Assembly (NCBI RefSeq): GCF_002835735.1
Contig: NZ_PISD01000061.1
Location: 1-43,857, forward strand
Reading direction: 5' to 3'
Source of the DNA: Cytobacillus horneckiae
Lineage (GTDB): Bacteria; Bacillota; Bacilli; Bacillales; Cytobacillaceae
Length of the DNA stretch: 43,857 bases
The position numbers were made by a program, and so were the translations under genes. The stretch's first letter is position 1. Each line of letters starts with the position of its first letter. Below are positions 1 to 8,571 of this stretch, piece after piece. Under the pieces are notes generated by a model. It searched no databases and was not told the DNA's origin. It worked only from the letters and a program-made list of their open reading frames with translations.

Positions 1-283
1 AAGATTGAATATCTAAAATTTCATCCCCCTTTTAACAACCAATTAAATTTAGGTGTTACTCATGATATAAAAGGAAAAAGGTGGAACACTGATATTTGGG
101 AAGGTATCTTCAGTAGGTTCCTCCCAAAAATTAAAAAATTTTTTAAACTGTTGAGGGTAAAAAACAATTTATGAATCATTAATTATTGACACAGATAATT
201 TAGTTGAAGAATTTTTAGGTAGAACATTAGAGCTTATAAAAGAAAACCAGTTGGTTTCACTTTCACCATTAATGACCACTTGA
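1..283 (+). pseudogene. 3' part of a broken gene of unknown function, cut by the window edge
   Basis: Frame 1 is open from the first base to a TGA at 172-174. About ten codons before that stop, the +2 frame becomes open and continues in protein-like sequence (SLIIDTDNLVEEFLGRTLEL) to a TGA at 281-283. The two halves look like one C-terminus split by a frameshift near position 160. I recognise no family. The upstream part lies outside the window, so the gene may be truncated by the window as well as frameshifted. It could instead be two unrelated short frames. Confidence 0.35.
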
Positions 284-367
284 AATACTAATTTTATTCA
301 GCAATACATTATACAATATATTGGCTATAAATTTCCTTTTTAAAATTATGAATAAAACTCTTATACT

Positions 368-703
368 CTACCAATTATCCCATAATTTATCTATTATCCC
401 TATTTCTTTTAAGATACTTACAAACATATTATCTTTTTCCGCTTTTAAAGCTTTTTCGGTACATGCTGAATGTGGTTTATAATTTAATTTTTGTGCAGAT
501 TCTAAAGTAGAATCTGCAAGGAAGTTCGTAGGGTTAGATTCTTCAAAGCATGTAGGTGCAATATAAGATTGATAAGTATGTTCTAAAATAATTCTAGTAT
601 CGGGAGATGGTAAAGTATCCCTTGGAATATTTAAAGTTATAAAAATTAACAGAATAACTGAAAAGGGAAAGAAAATAAAAAATAAGGTGCGCTTTCTTAT
701 CAT
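368..703 (-). CDS. small secreted or membrane-anchored hypothetical protein
   Basis: This is a 111-residue protein. Residues 1-5 are basic (MIRKR) and are followed by a hydrophobic segment to about residue 26, so it is probably exported or anchored by one helix. The rest is soluble, with two cysteines (TCFEE and SACTE) that could be redox-active or disulfide-bonded outside the cell. The ATG at 703 is preceded on the minus strand by AGAGGATTG, a usable ribosome site. It lies beside SCO1-like, BdbC-like and ResA-like thiol genes on the same strand, so a role in extracytoplasmic thiol or metal chemistry is possible but unproven. I recognise no family. Confidence 0.6.
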   Translation of the reverse strand: MIRKRTLFFIFFPFSVILLIFITLNIPRDTLPSPDTRIILEHTYQSYIAPTCFEESNPTNFLADSTLESAQKLNYKPHSACTEKALKAEKDNMFVSILKEIGIIDKLWDNW

Positions 704-727
704 AGTATCAATCCTCTATACTTAATA

Positions 728-1187
728 ATTTTATATCTGATACCATTTCCTCTAAAGGAAATTCAAGCCATTATATTCCTTTACGACATATCCTTCTTTA
801 TCTATTAAATAAAAGGATGAACCATGTATAACTTGATTACTAGCATCGTCTTTTTTTACACTAGTCTTAAAATTCTTTAATGCATAATCTTCAATCGTTT
901 GTTGGGATTTATCCAGTTAATAGATTCTAATTGTTTGAATCCAATTTATAATTTCTAGCATATTCCTTTTAAACTTCAGAAGTATCTATATCTGGATTGG
1001 CACTGAATGAAACAAATTCTATATCTAGTCCTTCTTCTTTCATTTACGTTGAATTTTTGCCATTTAGTCATCATAAGTAGACAAACACAGTGGTACAGTT
1101 TGTAAATACAAAACCTGCTTCCCATATCTCCCCCTTTAGATTCTGTAAACCAAAATCTTTCACATCTTTATTTATAAAATCAATTCA
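728..1187 (-). pseudogene. SCO1/SenC-family copper/thiol protein, degraded
   Basis: The reverse strand contains consecutive pieces of a SCO1-like protein in shifting frames: GEIWEAGFVFTNCTTVC (the CxxxC copper site), then EGLDIEFVSFSANPDIDTSEV followed by an in-frame stop and KEYARNYKLDS, then QVIHGSSFYLIDKEGYVVKE with the family's conserved histidine, then a frame change into EEMVSDIKLL. SCO proteins deliver copper to cytochrome oxidase CuA or act as thiol reductases. Here at least one stop and several frameshifts destroy the gene. The match is by remembered family motifs, not by a database search. Confidence 0.7.
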
Positions 1188-1195
1188 TCTAATTT

Positions 1196-1385
1196 CCATT
1201 CTTAAGAATTCTTAATACCCTTGAGTTACAGGGAATACCGTTGGCACAAGGTTTTATTTCTGCTAGTACTGGTATTTTTTGAATCAAGTAATGATAGAAT
1301 GAATACACGATCCTATTGAAGCCATTGGTAGTAAAAACTTCTTAATAGATGAATCACCTTAAAATGTGACAATTCCGAGGATAAT
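1196..1385 (-). pseudogene. BdbC/DsbB-like disulfide oxidoreductase remnant
   Basis: The reverse strand reads LIQKIPVLAEIKPCANGIPC followed by NSR, preceded in another frame by LLPMASIGSCIHSI. The CxxxxxC pair after a hydrophobic stretch resembles the second periplasmic loop of BdbC/DsbB, which re-oxidises the thiol oxidase BdbD/DsbA. Only about 60 codons survive and the frame is broken, so it cannot be functional. Its position between SCO-like and ResA-like genes supports a former thiol-redox cluster. The family assignment is tentative. Confidence 0.4.
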
Positions 1386-1513
1386 TATCAAAGGATACAT
1401 GAGAATACGTTTATACGAGCATAGTTCACAAGGTATAAAGCTACGTATTTTGCTAAAGTAAAGACTCTCAAGGGTTTTGTTCCAATTTCATTCATCTAAC
1501 TAAATATTATTAT

Positions 1514-2041
1514 TTATGGTTGAATTAGTTTCATGTAATTTATTATATCCTCTTCAGACATAGTACCTGTTATTACTTTAACTATTAAACCATCCTTATC
1601 AATTAAGAACGTAGTTGGAATAGGGGTAATGTCATAAGCTTCTGTCACTTCTCGGTTTCTATCTTTTAATATACTAAAAGTAAGTTCATGCTTGCTTTTA
1701 AAAGTATTGATGGCCAAATCACTTTCCCCAATATTGACTGCAAAAGTTTCTACACCTAATTCTTTAAATACTCTATATTGATTTTCCATATAGGGCATTT
1801 CTTTTTCACACGGTTTACACCATGTTCCCCAAAAGTTAAGAAAAACTCCCTTCCCTCTATAATCAGATAGTTGGATTTCATTCCCAACCATATCCTCTAG
1901 AATAAAGTCTGGTGCTTGATCTCCTGCCTGAACACGCACATTTTCTGTGAATAAATTTTGATAAAGCGTATAGGCAATTGCTGCAGTCATTATAAGTAAT
2001 AAGCTAGAACGGATTAACAACCTAGTTTTCTTATTTTTCAT
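1514..2041 (-). CDS. resA: ResA/TlpA-like membrane-anchored thiol-disulfide oxidoreductase
   Basis: This 175-residue protein has one N-terminal membrane helix (about residues 9-28) and an extracytoplasmic thioredoxin fold. The signature FLNFWGTWCKPCEKEMPY carries the WCxPC active site near residues 74-77, and PIPTTFLIDKDG supplies the cis-proline loop. Chromosomal ResA of Bacillus reduces apocytochrome c for haem attachment and is of very similar length. This copy appears intact while its SCO-like and BdbC-like neighbours are decayed. It may be a plasmid paralogue serving redox stress, or the last survivor of a carried cluster. A usable GGGGG-like ribosome site precedes the ATG on the minus strand. 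Confidence 0.85.
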   Translation of the reverse strand: MKNKKTRLLIRSSLLLIMTAAIAYTLYQNLFTENVRVQAGDQAPDFILEDMVGNEIQLSDYRGKGVFLNFWGTWCKPCEKEMPYMENQYRVFKELGVETFAVNIGESDLAINTFKSKHELTFSILKDRNREVTEAYDITPIPTTFLIDKDGLIVKVITGTMSEEDIINYMKLIQP

Positions 2042-2524
2042 AGGAATACCCCCATTTAAAGTTTTTTAGTTAGGCTTAGTATGGATTTTCTTAGAGAAAA
2101 GGAAAAATGGTAACATTCAAAAAAATACTCAATCAAAATATAAAATGTTACGAATATTAATTCTGTATAAATCATTATTCCAATAAAAAATGATTTGTTT
2201 ATAACAAGAGGAGATATATAAGGATTAGTAATTTATAGCATCACCCACAAAATTTTCAATACTAAACATTAGAGCCCAAACATTAACTTGATATTAGTAG
2301 CTGCTAATTATTCTGTCAATTATGTTACCAAAAATGTACAAAAATATATCTTTCTACAACACACTTTCTTAATATTTATAATAGAACTATCGTTATAGTT
2401 AAGGTACATACATACTACTGAACTATTAATTCTTGCAAGTTCCACTCTTTTTAAATCAACGTTATGTCTCTTCAATATGATTCAGTACGTTTATCTAATA
2501 TCATAATAGATAGGAAGAAGTATT
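2042..2524. other. intergenic stretch without a recognisable gene
   Basis: About 480 bp of very AT-rich DNA separates the divergent ResA-like gene and the frameshifted membrane gene. I found no open frame with a ribosome site, no strong hairpin with a T run and no clear repeat. It probably holds the promoters of both flanking genes, but I cannot place them convincingly. Confidence 0.5.
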
Positions 2525-3140
2525 TTGAGGAAAAAATCTAAAGGGTTTACACTTCATTATTTTGAAGAATATACAAAAGAAGAAAAAGTTTATCATATTT
2601 ATAAAACAGACTTTAATAAAGCAGAAAGACAAGCTTTACAAAAGTTATCTGAAATCAGAAGAATCGACTTCAAAAAAAGATATAATCACCTTAAAAAGTA
2701 ATAAATCCGGTACAGTTTATCATGCTAAATGGATTAAACCTAGTCCCATAATGGATAAGAAGAAAAAGTTTCAACTTGAGAAATTTGTTTATAAGACAAT
2801 GAACAAGAAAAGTAAAAATAAGAAAGTGGACATATTCGGAATAGAGATATATCTTCTCGCTATATTAACTTTTATGGTAGGAGTAATTTTGACAACATTC
2901 ACTGAGTGTATCCCCCTTGAATTATCACCTTACTTAGATGGTTCATTTTTATTTATGCTATTAATTTTCACACTGATCAAAGATTTTTTATATGAGAAAA
3001 TTCATATAAATATTAAAAATGAAAGGATAATAGGTGTTCATATATTATTATTTAAAGGTTTCTTAGCCTTTGGTAACTTCACTACAATCTTTTCGTTTTT
3101 TTTATTCAGTACAGAATCTATAAGAATAAAAACGAATTGA
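2525..3140 (+). pseudogene. frameshifted membrane protein of unknown function
   Basis: A TTG at 2525 behind AGGAAGAAG opens a soluble-looking frame (KGFTLHYFEEYTKEEKVYHI and KTDFNKAERQALQKLSEIRR) that stops at 2701. The next frame, open from 2562 to 3140, gives only lysine-rich low-complexity sequence across the overlap. It then becomes credible from about 2700 on: a basic linker and three or four hydrophobic helices (YLLAILTFMVGVILTTF, FLFMLLIFTLI, VHILLFKGFLAFG). The simplest reading is one protein of about 200 residues split by a frameshift close to 2690. Two overlapping genes, or programmed frameshifting at the A-rich stretch, are alternatives. No family recognised. Confidence 0.45.
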
Positions 3141-3336
3141 AAAATAGAGATAAGTTCCATAATAGAATTGATTAATTATTGTCAGATGAAAAATTGAATC
3201 ATTTTATTAATGTATAATTTATTATATTCATAATTATAAAAATACAAGGAAAATATTCTTGTCTTTTTTTGTTTAAAAATAGTTTATAAAAGTATACTTT
3301 AAAAACACTTTAACACTGAGATAGAAATATAGATTT

Positions 3337-3351
3337 AAAGCACTTTTATTT
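3337..3351 (+). repeat. direct repeat AAAGCACTTTTATTT, copy 1 of 3
   Basis: Lies about 55 bp upstream of the -35 of the cargo promoter. Identical over 15 bp to copies at 40441 and 41152. Confidence 0.7.
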
Positions 3352-3404
3352 TTCCTTAAAGGTTATGTTTTTTATTTTTTAAACGTTTAGTCATCATTTA
3401 TACC

Positions 3405-3455
3405 TTTACAAACAAAAACACATACATTATAATTAAATTAACGGAATTCAGTTAC
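3405..3455 (+). promoter_or_regulatory. sigma-A-type promoter with operator copy, drives the DUF262 cargo run
   Basis: TTTACA at 3405-3410 and TATAAT at 3428-3433 are separated by exactly 17 bp. Just past the -10, TTAACGGAATTCAGTTAC (3438-3455) matches 15 of 18 positions of the palindrome TTAACTGAATACAGTTAA found at other promoters of this element. A repressor bound there would cover the start site. The DUF262 gene starts 33 bp downstream behind GGGGGAAG. Confidence 0.7.
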
Positions 3456-3487
3456 TTAATAGACTGAAGAAAAATGGGGGAAGTAAA

Positions 3488-4600
3488 ATGGCTTTAGAAT
3501 TTACAACTGTATCTTGGAGTATAAAACAAATGCTAAGAATGATCGAACGAGAAACAATTACTTTTGATTATCCAATTCAGAGAGCTGAAGGACAATGGAA
3601 GGGCAATCAAAGTTCTCTACTCATGGATTCATTATCAAGAAATTATCCAATCCCTGCACTTTACTTCGTGGGAGACAAAGAGGAAATTTTGGTGGAAAAG
3701 AAAGGGAAACAAGTTCCGGAAAAAATTGTAATTCGTAGCTGCTTAGATGGAAAGCAGCGGTTGACTAATATACGAAGTTTTATTATTGGGGAATTTTCTT
3801 TAGATACCAACTTAAAAGATGTGAAGGTAGATGGTATAGACTATGAACTTGCTGGCAAAACGTTTGATGAACTGGATGAAGTTATACAAGACTTAATCCT
3901 CTCAAGAACATTACTTACATACACCATCGATGGAGAATTAGTAACAGATGAAGAAATCGAGGATTTACTATATCGCCTGAACAACGGAACACCTATGACC
4001 CTTCAACAAAAATCCAAGGCTTTAATGGGTATTGAATGGGCGAGTACTATAAATAAATTAGGAAATCATCCATTTATTCATGAGCTTGCAGCATTCTCTA
4101 AAACCCAATTACGAACTGAAGGACATATTACAGCATTGGTTCAAACTATGATGATGCTAGATAAGGGATTTGAATATAAAAATGTAACTCAATCAGTTAT
4201 CTCAGAATATATGCAGTCCTTTAGAACTGATTCAGAAAGCAAAATGGAATTATTAGAAAAAGTTAGAGGGGCGATGGATTACTTAACAAATGTGTTAACT
4301 AGAAAAGAAAGTACCCTTTTAAGAAAAATTCATTTTCCGATGGTTTTGATGACTGCTATAGATGCTCAGGAACAAAATATTGAGCATGATCAATTTGCAG
4401 AATGGATGATGTATTTTAAGGAAGCTATAAAACCTCAACAAGAGCAAACAATTATAGAAGAATACGATGTACCAACCAATTACCGTGAATTTATGGGTTC
4501 AGGCTCCACAGATAAATCTAAGGCAATTGGTAGATTAAATGAAATGAAAAGACACATGAAGGAATATGTAAAAATTTACTTCGGAGTCAAACAGAGTTAA
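3488..4600 (+). CDS. DUF262 (GmrS/ParB-like fold) protein
   Basis: This 370-residue protein carries the DUF262 signature. The hallmark DGKQR is at residues 87-91 (CLDGKQRLTNI, the family's D/N-G-Q/K-Q-R site), preceded by FDYPIQRAEGQW near the N-terminus and followed by LNNGTPMTLQQKSKAL. DUF262 domains share a ParB/sulfiredoxin-like fold and form the NTPase half of GmrSD-type modification-dependent restriction enzymes. Stand-alone copies are common on phages and plasmids. The C-terminal DUF1524/HNH nuclease half of GmrSD is not evident here, so nuclease activity is not supported. It begins a rightward run 54 bp ahead of a serine recombinase and sits behind the regulated promoter at 3405-3433. 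Confidence 0.8.
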   Translation: MALEFTTVSWSIKQMLRMIERETITFDYPIQRAEGQWKGNQSSLLMDSLSRNYPIPALYFVGDKEEILVEKKGKQVPEKIVIRSCLDGKQRLTNIRSFIIGEFSLDTNLKDVKVDGIDYELAGKTFDELDEVIQDLILSRTLLTYTIDGELVTDEEIEDLLYRLNNGTPMTLQQKSKALMGIEWASTINKLGNHPFIHELAAFSKTQLRTEGHITALVQTMMMLDKGFEYKNVTQSVISEYMQSFRTDSESKMELLEKVRGAMDYLTNVLTRKESTLLRKIHFPMVLMTAIDAQEQNIEHDQFAEWMMYFKEAIKPQQEQTIIEEYDVPTNYREFMGSGSTDKSKAIGRLNEMKRHMKEYVKIYFGVKQS

Positions 4601-4654
4601 TTAATTCTATAATAATAGAAGAAAGTAGTACTGATTTACAAAAGGAGTTTTAAA

Positions 4655-5311
4655 ATGAGTAATATTTATGGATATATTAGAGTTTCAACGAAAGATCAAA
4701 ATGAAGCTAGGCAATTCACGAAAATGATTAATAAGGGTGTAGAAGCAAGGAAGATATTTGTAGATAAACTTTCTGGAAAAGATTTCAACCGTCCTCAGTA
4801 TCAGTTATTAAAGAAGGTAATTAGTGTAGGAGATTTATTATATATTGATGCCCTTGATAGATTGGGAAGAAATTACGATGCAGTTATTAGTGAATGGAAA
4901 ACCATCACTAGAGATATAGGAGCTGATATTGTCATCTTAGAAAATGAATCCTTATTTGATAGCAGAAAATTTAAGGAAATGGGTGACATGGGAAAATTAA
5001 TGGAAGACCAATTCTTATCGCTTTTATCTTATGTAGCAGATCAGGAGCGAAAGAAAATAAAACAACGGCAACGAGAAGGAATAGAAAATGCCAAAAGAGC
5101 AGGCAAACACTTAGGCAGACCTTCACAATCATACGACTTATTAAATAATGAACAAAAAAACCTTCTTAATTTAAATTATGCTATTTGGAAAGAACGCAAG
5201 TTAAAATCTGTTGAGTTTATGGATTTGTTAAAACTGAAAAAGAACACTTTTTATAAAATTATCAAAGAATATGAAAACATTCATATAAAGAATGACATTA
5301 GAAGGGAGTAA
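4655..5311 (+). CDS. serine recombinase of the resolvase/invertase family
   Basis: This 218-residue protein is typical for small resolvases (180-220 residues). Its N-terminal catalytic domain starts IYGYIRVSTKDQNEARQ, with nucleophile Ser11 and Arg9, and contains DRLGRNYD and the helix DQERKKIKQRQREGIENA. It ends in a short C-terminal DNA-binding region with a recognisable HTH (SVEFMDLLKLKKNTFYKIIK). On plasmids such enzymes resolve multimers or invert segments, acting at a res site. I could not identify a clear res site beside it. AAAGGAG precedes the ATG. It is followed after 3 bp by the DUF2786 gene, so the two are co-transcribed. Confidence 0.9.
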   Translation: MSNIYGYIRVSTKDQNEARQFTKMINKGVEARKIFVDKLSGKDFNRPQYQLLKKVISVGDLLYIDALDRLGRNYDAVISEWKTITRDIGADIVILENESLFDSRKFKEMGDMGKLMEDQFLSLLSYVADQERKKIKQRQREGIENAKRAGKHLGRPSQSYDLLNNEQKNLLNLNYAIWKERKLKSVEFMDLLKLKKNTFYKIIKEYENIHIKNDIRRE

Positions 5312-5314
5312 TCG

Positions 5315-6034
5315 ATGTCAAATAATAATGAAGTAATAATAAAAAAAATAAAAGGTCTTTTAGCAATAGCTAATGATAATAAAAACGATGAAGAATCACA
5401 AACAGCTTTTTTAATGGCACAAAAGCTTATGATTAAAAATGATATTTCAATCTCTGAAATTGATACAAATATAGAACATAAAGATATCCAGGACGGACAG
5501 ATAACTTCATATAAAAAGTTATATTGGTGGGAACATGAATTAGCTAACATAATGTCTAAAAATTTCAAGGTGAAAAGTTATATAAATAGCAAGTATCTAC
5601 AAAACTCTATTCATAAGAAGAGAGCTATTATGTTCTTGGGTTACGAGAGTGATGTTGTTTTGGCCAAGGAAATGTACTTATTAGCATATGAAGCTTTAAC
5701 GTTTTATGCTAATGAATTTGTGAATAGTTATTATGAGAATCACGCCTACTTGAGAGAAAGAAGAATAACAGAAAATATCAAAAGCTCATATATGAGAGGT
5801 TTCTTGTCTGGTCTTAAACAAAAATTTGTTGAGCAATTAATACAGATGCGTGAAGAGTTTGGATTAATGGTGCTTGTTCCAAAGGAAGTTGAAGAAACTT
5901 ATGGAAGTATCGTTACAGGAGGAAGTCTTACTTATAAACTGCCACCTATTGAAGAAATAGCAGCCTATGAAAAGGGCTTTTATGACGGAAATAAAATAGA
6001 TTACACAAAAAAGACAATAGACAATGTAATTTAG
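5315..6034 (+). CDS. DUF2786-family protein
   Basis: This 239-residue protein opens with KIKGLLAIANDNKNDEESQTA and continues FLMAQKLMIKNDISISEI. That is the characteristic DUF2786 N-terminal helical hairpin, found in many phage and plasmid proteins of unknown role. The remainder (about residues 60-239) is charged and helical. A middle segment, YWWEHELANIMSKNF, resembles the metal-binding-like HEL pattern of some DUF2786/DUF7168 proteins, but no enzyme can be claimed. It starts 3 bp after the recombinase stop behind GAAGGGAG. Function unknown. Confidence 0.75.
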   Translation: MSNNNEVIIKKIKGLLAIANDNKNDEESQTAFLMAQKLMIKNDISISEIDTNIEHKDIQDGQITSYKKLYWWEHELANIMSKNFKVKSYINSKYLQNSIHKKRAIMFLGYESDVVLAKEMYLLAYEALTFYANEFVNSYYENHAYLRERRITENIKSSYMRGFLSGLKQKFVEQLIQMREEFGLMVLVPKEVEETYGSIVTGGSLTYKLPPIEEIAAYEKGFYDGNKIDYTKKTIDNVI

Positions 6035-6110
6035 CAATATTATTTGAATCGTATTGATAGAAAATTAATAAAAAGATATAAGCGAAAAGTTTAATTAAGG
6101 GGGGATAGCC

Positions 6111-6257
6111 ATGTCAGTAAAAGTTACATTTCTTGAAGGTAAGGATTCTAAAACTATGGGCATGGGTTCTTACACAAAAATGTTTGATTCTATTATTAAT
6201 AATAACAATAAACTCTTAATAGTTGACCCTAAATTAGAATTAGAAGAATCTAAATAA
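6111..6257 (+). CDS. 48-residue hypothetical protein
   Basis: This is a short frame with a strong ribosome site (AAGGGGGG, 7 bp before the ATG). It encodes MSVKVTFLEGKDSKTMGMGS and an acidic end LELEESK. The composition is soluble and there are no cysteines. It sits in the cargo run between the DUF2786 gene and a one-helix membrane peptide. Tiny co-transcribed genes like this are typical of phage- or plasmid-encoded modulators, but nothing specific can be said. Confidence 0.55.
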   Translation: MSVKVTFLEGKDSKTMGMGSYTKMFDSIINNNNKLLIVDPKLELEESK

Positions 6258-6291
6258 AGCAAAAGATATTCCCTTAGGAGGAAATAAAAAT

Positions 6292-6417
6292 ATGGATTTA
6301 TTAATAATAGGTGCATTACTTTTAGTAATTATGATTGTTTGGGGGATGCTTTATAAGATAATTAAGGAGCAAGATGAACTAGAAGACTATGGAAGCAAAG
6401 AGAAAGAGGGTTTTTAA
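6292..6417 (+). CDS. 41-residue single-helix membrane peptide
   Basis: TTAGGAGG lies just ahead of the ATG at 6292. The peptide begins MDLLIIGALLLVIMIVWGML, a single membrane helix, and ends in a charged tail (KEQDELEDYGSKEKEGF). Its topology resembles small membrane regulators or holin-like peptides, but the acidic tail argues against a pore-forming toxin. Unrecognised. Confidence 0.6.
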   Translation: MDLLIIGALLLVIMIVWGMLYKIIKEQDELEDYGSKEKEGF

Positions 6418-6429
6418 AATAAGGTAGCC

Positions 6430-6522
6430 ATGATTAACTTTACTGAAAAGGAATTACAGCGTTTCACACTAAAATTAAGGGGAGTTTCCCAGAAATTAAA
6501 CAAGCATTGTGTTAAACACTAA
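6430..6522 (+). CDS. possible 30-residue peptide
   Basis: ATG at 6430 gives MINFTEKELQRFTLKLRGVS plus ten more residues ending KHCVKH. AAGGTAG is a weak ribosome site only 5 bp upstream. The frame begins 12 bp after the preceding stop and lies in the same run of tiny genes. There is no other support, so it could be fortuitous. Confidence 0.3.
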   Translation: MINFTEKELQRFTLKLRGVSQKLNKHCVKH

Positions 6523-6580
6523 AATACGACTTTTTTCAAAACGGTTCAACTTAATTTCAAATACACAGAAGGAGAACAAT

Positions 6581-6976
6581 ATGTTAAAAGATGTAATACA
6601 AGTTATTATTAGCTTTTTTAATAATCAAAATACAGTAGAGATACTATGTTTATCAAGTATCTTGTACATTATATATCTACTAATTTTTATTGCTTATTAT
6701 CGTGATTTAAAAACATATCACCCGTGGCAGATGGGTTATTATGTATTTGAAATCCCGATATCATTACCTATATTTATATTTTCATGGCTAATTTATGATA
6801 AATTACCTCAAGGTTATACATTATTTGTTGAAACATATAATTCGATAATCATTTTTTTATCAATTCCATTAATTCTTATAGGTATTTTTAATGTAGTATT
6901 TTTGATAGTTGGTTGTTTTTGCATGTTAAGAGAAGAGATTTATTTATATAGAAAATTCAAGCATATAAAAGATTAA
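6581..6976 (+). CDS. multi-pass membrane protein of unknown function
   Basis: The ATG at 6581, behind GAAGGAG, is preferred over an upstream GTG that lacks a ribosome site. The 131-residue product has three hydrophobic stretches: LSSILYIIYLLIFIAYY, FEIPISLPIFIFSWLIY, and a long one from IIIFLSIPLILIGIF through a cysteine-containing end VGCFCML. It finishes with a basic cytosolic tail. It belongs to the cargo run and has no recognised family. Confidence 0.6.
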   Translation: MLKDVIQVIISFFNNQNTVEILCLSSILYIIYLLIFIAYYRDLKTYHPWQMGYYVFEIPISLPIFIFSWLIYDKLPQGYTLFVETYNSIIIFLSIPLILIGIFNVVFLIVGCFCMLREEIYLYRKFKHIKD

Positions 6977-7049
6977 AGTGAAAGGGAATAATATAAGTTT
7001 CGTTTAAAGAAACACAAGAATAAAAACGTTAATTAAGGAGGAGATAAAG

Positions 7050-7232
7050 ATGAGCTTAATCATTAAGTCCGAAGTGCGCTCCGCCAGAAAAACATATGAT
7101 TGTGATGATTGCGGAAAACCCATCTTGAATAAGAAAAAATACCGTTATTTCTTTGGTTCTCCAGACAAATTCGATAAACCTTACAGCTTAAGGATTTGTA
7201 AAAGTTGCGACCCGTATCAGGAAGACTATTAA
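7050..7232 (+). CDS. 60-residue zinc-ribbon-like protein
   Basis: AAGGAGGAG sits 7 bp before the ATG. Two CxxC pairs, CDDC near residues 18-21 and CKSC near the C-terminus, are about 30 residues apart and most probably hold one zinc ion. Small zinc ribbons of this kind often bind nucleic acid or other proteins. The remainder is basic. It is separated from the next gene by about 180 bp, the largest gap in the cargo run, in which I see no convincing promoter. Confidence 0.65.
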   Translation: MSLIIKSEVRSARKTYDCDDCGKPILNKKKYRYFFGSPDKFDKPYSLRICKSCDPYQEDY

Positions 7233-7411
7233 ACGTTTTAAGCAACAAGTTTCATAGTTGATGAATTTAGTTACATTAGAAAGGGCTATTCGGAATAACG
7301 TGTTGAAATAACCTTTTCGAATCTGACAATATAAACTTTATAAATCGGATCTTAGTGTTGTAACTTTAAAATCAGATGCAAAATCCATAAAAAAATGGAG
7401 GGGAAAATGAA

Positions 7412-8233
7412 ATGAAATGGTTAGTACAAGAGTTTTTAAACAACTCTTCAAATATCATCCGAATATTAAATGCGTTAGAGAAATGCTCCGTTGACTATTT
7501 ATTGGTCAGAGTAAATCAAGATAACTCTCTATCTGTTATTGATAAAGAAAATAAAATACCGTTAGATAACTCTGAAGAAGCGATACAAGAATTTATTTTG
7601 AATGAACAAATCATGGTCTATGGCTCTAAGGCTTTTGCAAAGATAGCACAAGATATGGAGTTGGAACCTGGTTCATTTATGAATGATAAATTTGAATTTG
7701 AAGTCTTTCAAAGAGAGTTAGGAAATGAACTTTTAAATAATGAAATCATTTATGGTGAACTTTCGACTCTTTACCCAATAGGGGAAGAATTTTTTATTCG
7801 ACCAACCGGAAATACCAAACTTTTTACTGGAATGACTGTAACCAAAGAGGACTTCTTGGATTGGCAAGAACGAGAAAATAGAGAAGATAGTCCTTATATC
7901 GGACAATCTTTAATGATTGCTCCGATACAAAGAATTAAAGCTGAATATCGTTTCTTTGTGGTGAATCAAAAAATAATTACAGGTTCAAGTTATAAAGTAG
8001 GTGACAAGATAAACAGTTCGTGTAAACCTTCTGTTGAAATCGAGGAATACGTTAAACAAATAGTAGATAGATTTCCATTAGCAAAAGCCTTTGTTATTGA
8101 TATAGCAGAAACTGAAAAAGGCCTAAAGGTAGTTGAATACAACAATATTAATACTACTGGATTATATGGATGTGATGAAATAGCCTTTGTTCGTGCTATT
8201 AACGAATTAGATTTCAACCGAAGAGTAAAGTAA
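7412..8233 (+). CDS. ATP-grasp enzyme, R2K-like clade
   Basis: The 273-residue product shows ATP-grasp features in the right order. EEFFIRPTGNTKLFTGMTVT carries a central lysine region, RIKAEYRFFVVNQKIITGSS is the conserved strand pair of the R2K/DUF4343 type, and VIDIAETEKGLKVVEYNNIN ends in the metal-binding E-x-N motif. R2K proteins are found in phages and polyvalent mobile-element proteins and are thought to ligate a peptide or amino group to a substrate, possibly modifying host proteins. The substrate is unknown. GGAGGGG precedes the ATG. The subfamily rests on remembered motifs. Confidence 0.7.
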   Translation: MKWLVQEFLNNSSNIIRILNALEKCSVDYLLVRVNQDNSLSVIDKENKIPLDNSEEAIQEFILNEQIMVYGSKAFAKIAQDMELEPGSFMNDKFEFEVFQRELGNELLNNEIIYGELSTLYPIGEEFFIRPTGNTKLFTGMTVTKEDFLDWQERENREDSPYIGQSLMIAPIQRIKAEYRFFVVNQKIITGSSYKVGDKINSSCKPSVEIEEYVKQIVDRFPLAKAFVIDIAETEKGLKVVEYNNINTTGLYGCDEIAFVRAINELDFNRRVK

Positions 8234-8310
8234 TTAAATGTTTTCATTCTATTTTTTTCAATTCAATTAACGAAACTAATTTAAGCAGGGAGTTAACTAA
8301 GGAGTGATAA

Positions 8311-8511
8311 ATGATGGAAAAGAATCAGCAAATTGTTATTGATTATTTAATCAATACTGGAAACGATTTTTTATCAGATATAGTGGAGTTGGAGGGGACT
8401 TATGAAAGTATACCTACCATTGTTTCAATAGCCTTTGAAGCACTCACAGAAAAAGAAAAAATAGAAGTAATTAAAGAATCAGCCAGTTATTTACTTAAAA
8501 ATATGAAATAG
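8311..8511 (+). CDS. 66-residue hypothetical protein
   Basis: AAGGAGTG precedes a double ATG (8311 and 8314), so the protein has 65 or 66 residues. It is acidic and helical (LINTGNDFLSDIVELEGTYE, LTEKEKIEVIKESASYLLK), with no membrane segment or cysteine. It lies between the ATP-grasp gene and another small gene in the cargo run. Not recognised. Confidence 0.55.
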   Translation: MMEKNQQIVIDYLINTGNDFLSDIVELEGTYESIPTIVSIAFEALTEKEKIEVIKESASYLLKNMK

Positions 8512-8571
8512 TTACGAAACTCGATGATAGTTATGTAGATAGTAAACAAAAAGTATATGAGGGCGGTTAAA

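Noticed and set aside
3488..4600. Complete GmrSD-type restriction enzyme
   Set aside because: Only the DUF262 half is visible; no HNH (DUF1524) motif follows in this gene or the next one.
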